Shown here piece after piece: positions 6,730 to 8,403 of a stretch of DNA of 8,403 nt. A program made the translations under genes and the position numbers. The notes below the pieces were generated by a model. The model worked only from the letters and a program-made list of their open reading frames with translations, was not told where the DNA came from and ran no database searches. Position 1 is the stretch's first letter. Every line of letters starts with the position of its first letter. The stretch is from an uncultured bacterium (GTDB taxonomy: Bacteria; Pseudomonadota; Gammaproteobacteria; Burkholderiales; Burkholderiaceae_F), in the NCBI GenBank assembly GCA_905215795.1, contig CAJMRV010000074.1, positions 1 to 8,403 of the forward strand, written 5' to 3'.

Positions 6730-8127
6730 ATGAAAATCCTGATCGTGGGAGCCGGACGCATCGGCAGCTCCATCGCCGAGAGCCTGGTTTCCGAAGCCAA
6801 CGACATCACGATCGTCGACATGAGCCCGACGCAGCTCGCGAAGTTGAAGAACTTCGACCTGCAGTGCGTCGCCGGCAACGCGACGAGCCCCGAAGTGCTC
6901 AAGAACGCCGGGGCCGCCGACTCCGACATGCTCATCGCCGTGACGAGCAGCGACGAGACGAACCTCGTCGTCTCGCTGCTCTGCGCGCGCCTGTTCAACA
7001 TCCCGACGCGCATCGCGCGCGTCAGGAACAGCGAGCTCCGCAACTACCCGCGCATCCTCAAGGAGGAGGGCTTCCAGGCCACCTCGATCATCTGGCCGGA
7101 GCTCGCGGTCGTCAACTACCTCGCCAAGCTCGTCGAATTCCCCGCGGCCCTTCAGGTCCAGGAGTTCGGCAACGGTCGCGCGAGCCTCGTGGCCGTGCGC
7201 GCCCGCGCGGGCGGCCCTCTCGTCGGACGCCCCGTACGGGACCTTTACACGCACCTGCCCGACGTACCGGCACGCATCGTGGCGCTCTTCCGAAGGAATG
7301 AACGCATGATGCTCTCGTCCTCGCTCATCATCGAGGCGGGCGACGAGGTGATCAGCCTCTGCGACTCCCGCTTCGCCGCCAAGGTGATGAACGAGTTCCG
7401 ACGCGAGGAGGACTCCGTCAAGAACATCGTCATCGCCGGCCGCCACAACCTGATCGACGCGCTCACCGACAAACTCCAGAACGACACGAACAAGACCTAC
7501 AACATCACGATCCTCGAGTCCGACGACGTGACCGCCCAGTCGCTCGCCGACAAGTTCAGCCCGAAGGTGACCCTCATCCACGGCGACTTCACCTCCGAGG
7601 AGTCCCTCAAGGAGGCCCGCGTCGAGACCTGCGACCTCTTCATCGCGGTGAGCGAGGACGACGAGAACAACATCCTCGCCTCGCTCCTTGCAAAGCGCAT
7701 GGGCGCCCAGAAGACAATCGCCCTGATCAACCGCAAGGCCTACGGCGACCTCATGCAGGGCAGCCAGATCGACGTGACGCTCTCGACCACGACGGCCACC
7801 CTCGGGGAGCTGATCCGCTACGTGCGCCGCGGCGACATCGCCGCCGCCTACAGCCTGCGCCGCGGCGTGGCCGAAGCGCTCGAGATCGTCGCCCACGGCG
7901 ACTCCAAGAGCTCCAAGGTGGTGGGCAGGAAGATCAAGGACATCCGCATGCCCATGGGCTGCACGATCGGCGCCGTGATCCGCATCACCAACGACGACGC
8001 GCAGGTGCTCATGGGAAGCAAGGACCTCGAGATCGAGGCCGAGGACCACGTGATCGTCTTCGTGCCCAACAAACGCCAGATCCACGAGATCGAGAAGCTC
8101 TTCGCGGTGGACGTGGGGTTCTTCTGA
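6730..8127 (+). CDS. trkA: Trk potassium uptake system regulatory subunit TrkA
   Basis: TrkA is the cytoplasmic NAD(H)/nucleotide-binding ring subunit that gates the TrkH potassium channel. The 465-residue product is near the E. coli length (458) and shows the duplicated RCK layout. First half: Rossmann domain from residue 1 with GAGRIG (7-12) and Asp30 at the end of the second strand, then AVTSSDETN (70-78), then a TrkA-C domain (about 140-220). Second half: Rossmann-like domain from about 231, with Glu263 at the strand end and AVSEDDENN (306-314), then TrkA-C (about 375-455). In the second half the expected glycine-rich loop reads AGRHNLI (236-242), so the GxGxxG motif is lost. An earlier in-frame ATG at 6667 lies inside the preceding gene and adds 21 unrelated residues; ATG 6730 puts the first strand at the N-terminus. 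No strong Shine-Dalgarno sequence precedes it. trkH follows after 1 base. Confidence 0.96.
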   Translation: MKILIVGAGRIGSSIAESLVSEANDITIVDMSPTQLAKLKNFDLQCVAGNATSPEVLKNAGAADSDMLIAVTSSDETNLVVSLLCARLFNIPTRIARVRNSELRNYPRILKEEGFQATSIIWPELAVVNYLAKLVEFPAALQVQEFGNGRASLVAVRARAGGPLVGRPVRDLYTHLPDVPARIVALFRRNERMMLSSSLIIEAGDEVISLCDSRFAAKVMNEFRREEDSVKNIVIAGRHNLIDALTDKLQNDTNKTYNITILESDDVTAQSLADKFSPKVTLIHGDFTSEESLKEARVETCDLFIAVSEDDENNILASLLAKRMGAQKTIALINRKAYGDLMQGSQIDVTLSTTTATLGELIRYVRRGDIAAAYSLRRGVAEALEIVAHGDSKSSKVVGRKIKDIRMPMGCTIGAVIRITNDDAQVLMGSKDLEIEAEDHVIVFVPNKRQIHEIEKLFAVDVGFF

Positions 8128-8128
8128 C

Positions 8129-8403
8129 ATGCGCAACACCCTCCGCTTCCTCATCCTCCCGGTCCTCAACGCCGCCGGCCCCGCCTACGTCTGGCTCGGC
8201 CTGGCGATGCTCGCGCCGCTCGCGGTGTCGCTCATCTACAAGGACGGGATGCAGAACGGGTTCTACGTGGGGATCCTCGTGTCGATGCTGCTCGGCTTCG
8301 GCCTGACGTTCTCGACGAGCCGCTACAAGCGTGAGCTCCGTGCCCAGCACGGGTTCCTGCTCGTGACGATGATCTGGGCGACGCTCCCCCTGATCAGCAC
8401 GAT
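8129..8403 (+). CDS. trkH: Trk potassium uptake protein TrkH, N-terminal fragment
   Basis: This is the start of the membrane channel subunit of the Trk potassium uptake system, cut by the right edge after 91 complete codons (family length is about 480). The visible part has a hydrophobic segment at about 7-37 (RFLILPVLNAAGPAYVWLGL), a short polar loop YKDGMQNGF (37-45), a second membrane segment at about 46-62, a basic stretch RYKRELRAQ (65-73), and then HGFLLVTMIWATLPL (74-88). The last matches the conserved TrkH/KtrB motif of the type RDGFLLV followed by a tryptophan and the rise into the first pore region. The selectivity-filter glycines lie outside the window. ATG 8129 follows the trkA stop by 1 base. 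Only a weak G-rich stretch (8113-8118) precedes it, so translation is probably coupled to trkA. Adjacency to trkA supports the identification. Confidence 0.9.
   Translation, partial: MRNTLRFLILPVLNAAGPAYVWLGLAMLAPLAVSLIYKDGMQNGFYVGILVSMLLGFGLTFSTSRYKRELRAQHGFLLVTMIWATLPLIST

Noticed and set aside
6628..8169. Minus-strand open frame of 513 codons opposite trkA
   Set aside because: This is the same GC-driven shadow effect; the opposite strand encodes a full TrkA.

Overview
The window looks like chromosomal DNA of a GC-rich proteobacterium, most likely a betaproteobacterium of the Burkholderiales; a Sutterellaceae-like gut lineage is a guess. The gene order fmt - rsmB - DUF4390 - ntrY-like kinase - ntrX-like regulator - trkA - trkH supports this, as do the strong GC bias at third codon positions and the protein motifs. 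There are no tRNA or rRNA genes, insertion sequences, CRISPR arrays or convincing terminators, and no gene-free stretch exceeds about 65 bases.

Layout: positions 1-625 carry the 5' two thirds or so of an alpha/beta-hydrolase gene on the minus strand, cut by the left edge. A 65-bp divergent intergenic region (626-690) separates it from seven plus-strand genes packed head to tail: fmt (691-1647), rsmB (1647-2969), a secreted DUF4390 protein (2971-3576), a membrane histidine kinase of the NtrY type (3589-5880), a short NtrX-like response regulator (5882-6706), trkA (6730-8127) and the start of trkH (8129 to the right edge). Successive junctions are a 4-base overlap, then gaps of 1, 12, 1, 23 and 1 bases. 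The whole set is therefore probably one transcript, with translational coupling at most junctions.

How the genes work together: fmt and rsmB serve translation (formylation of initiator tRNA; m5C methylation of 16S rRNA). DUF4390, the kinase and the regulator form an envelope-sensing module. TrkA and TrkH form a potassium uptake system that would be co-transcribed with that module.

Most noteworthy points: (1) the NtrX-like regulator has a receiver domain and an NtrX-type Fis DNA-binding helix-turn-helix, but no AAA+ sigma-54 activator domain; a charged linker of about 80 residues replaces it. (2) The second nucleotide-binding half of TrkA has lost its glycine-rich loop. (3) The 5' end of the hydrolase gene is unusually AT-rich and holds a candidate promoter reading toward fmt. 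Apart from these, the window is an ordinary core-genome operon, and no clearly new system is visible.
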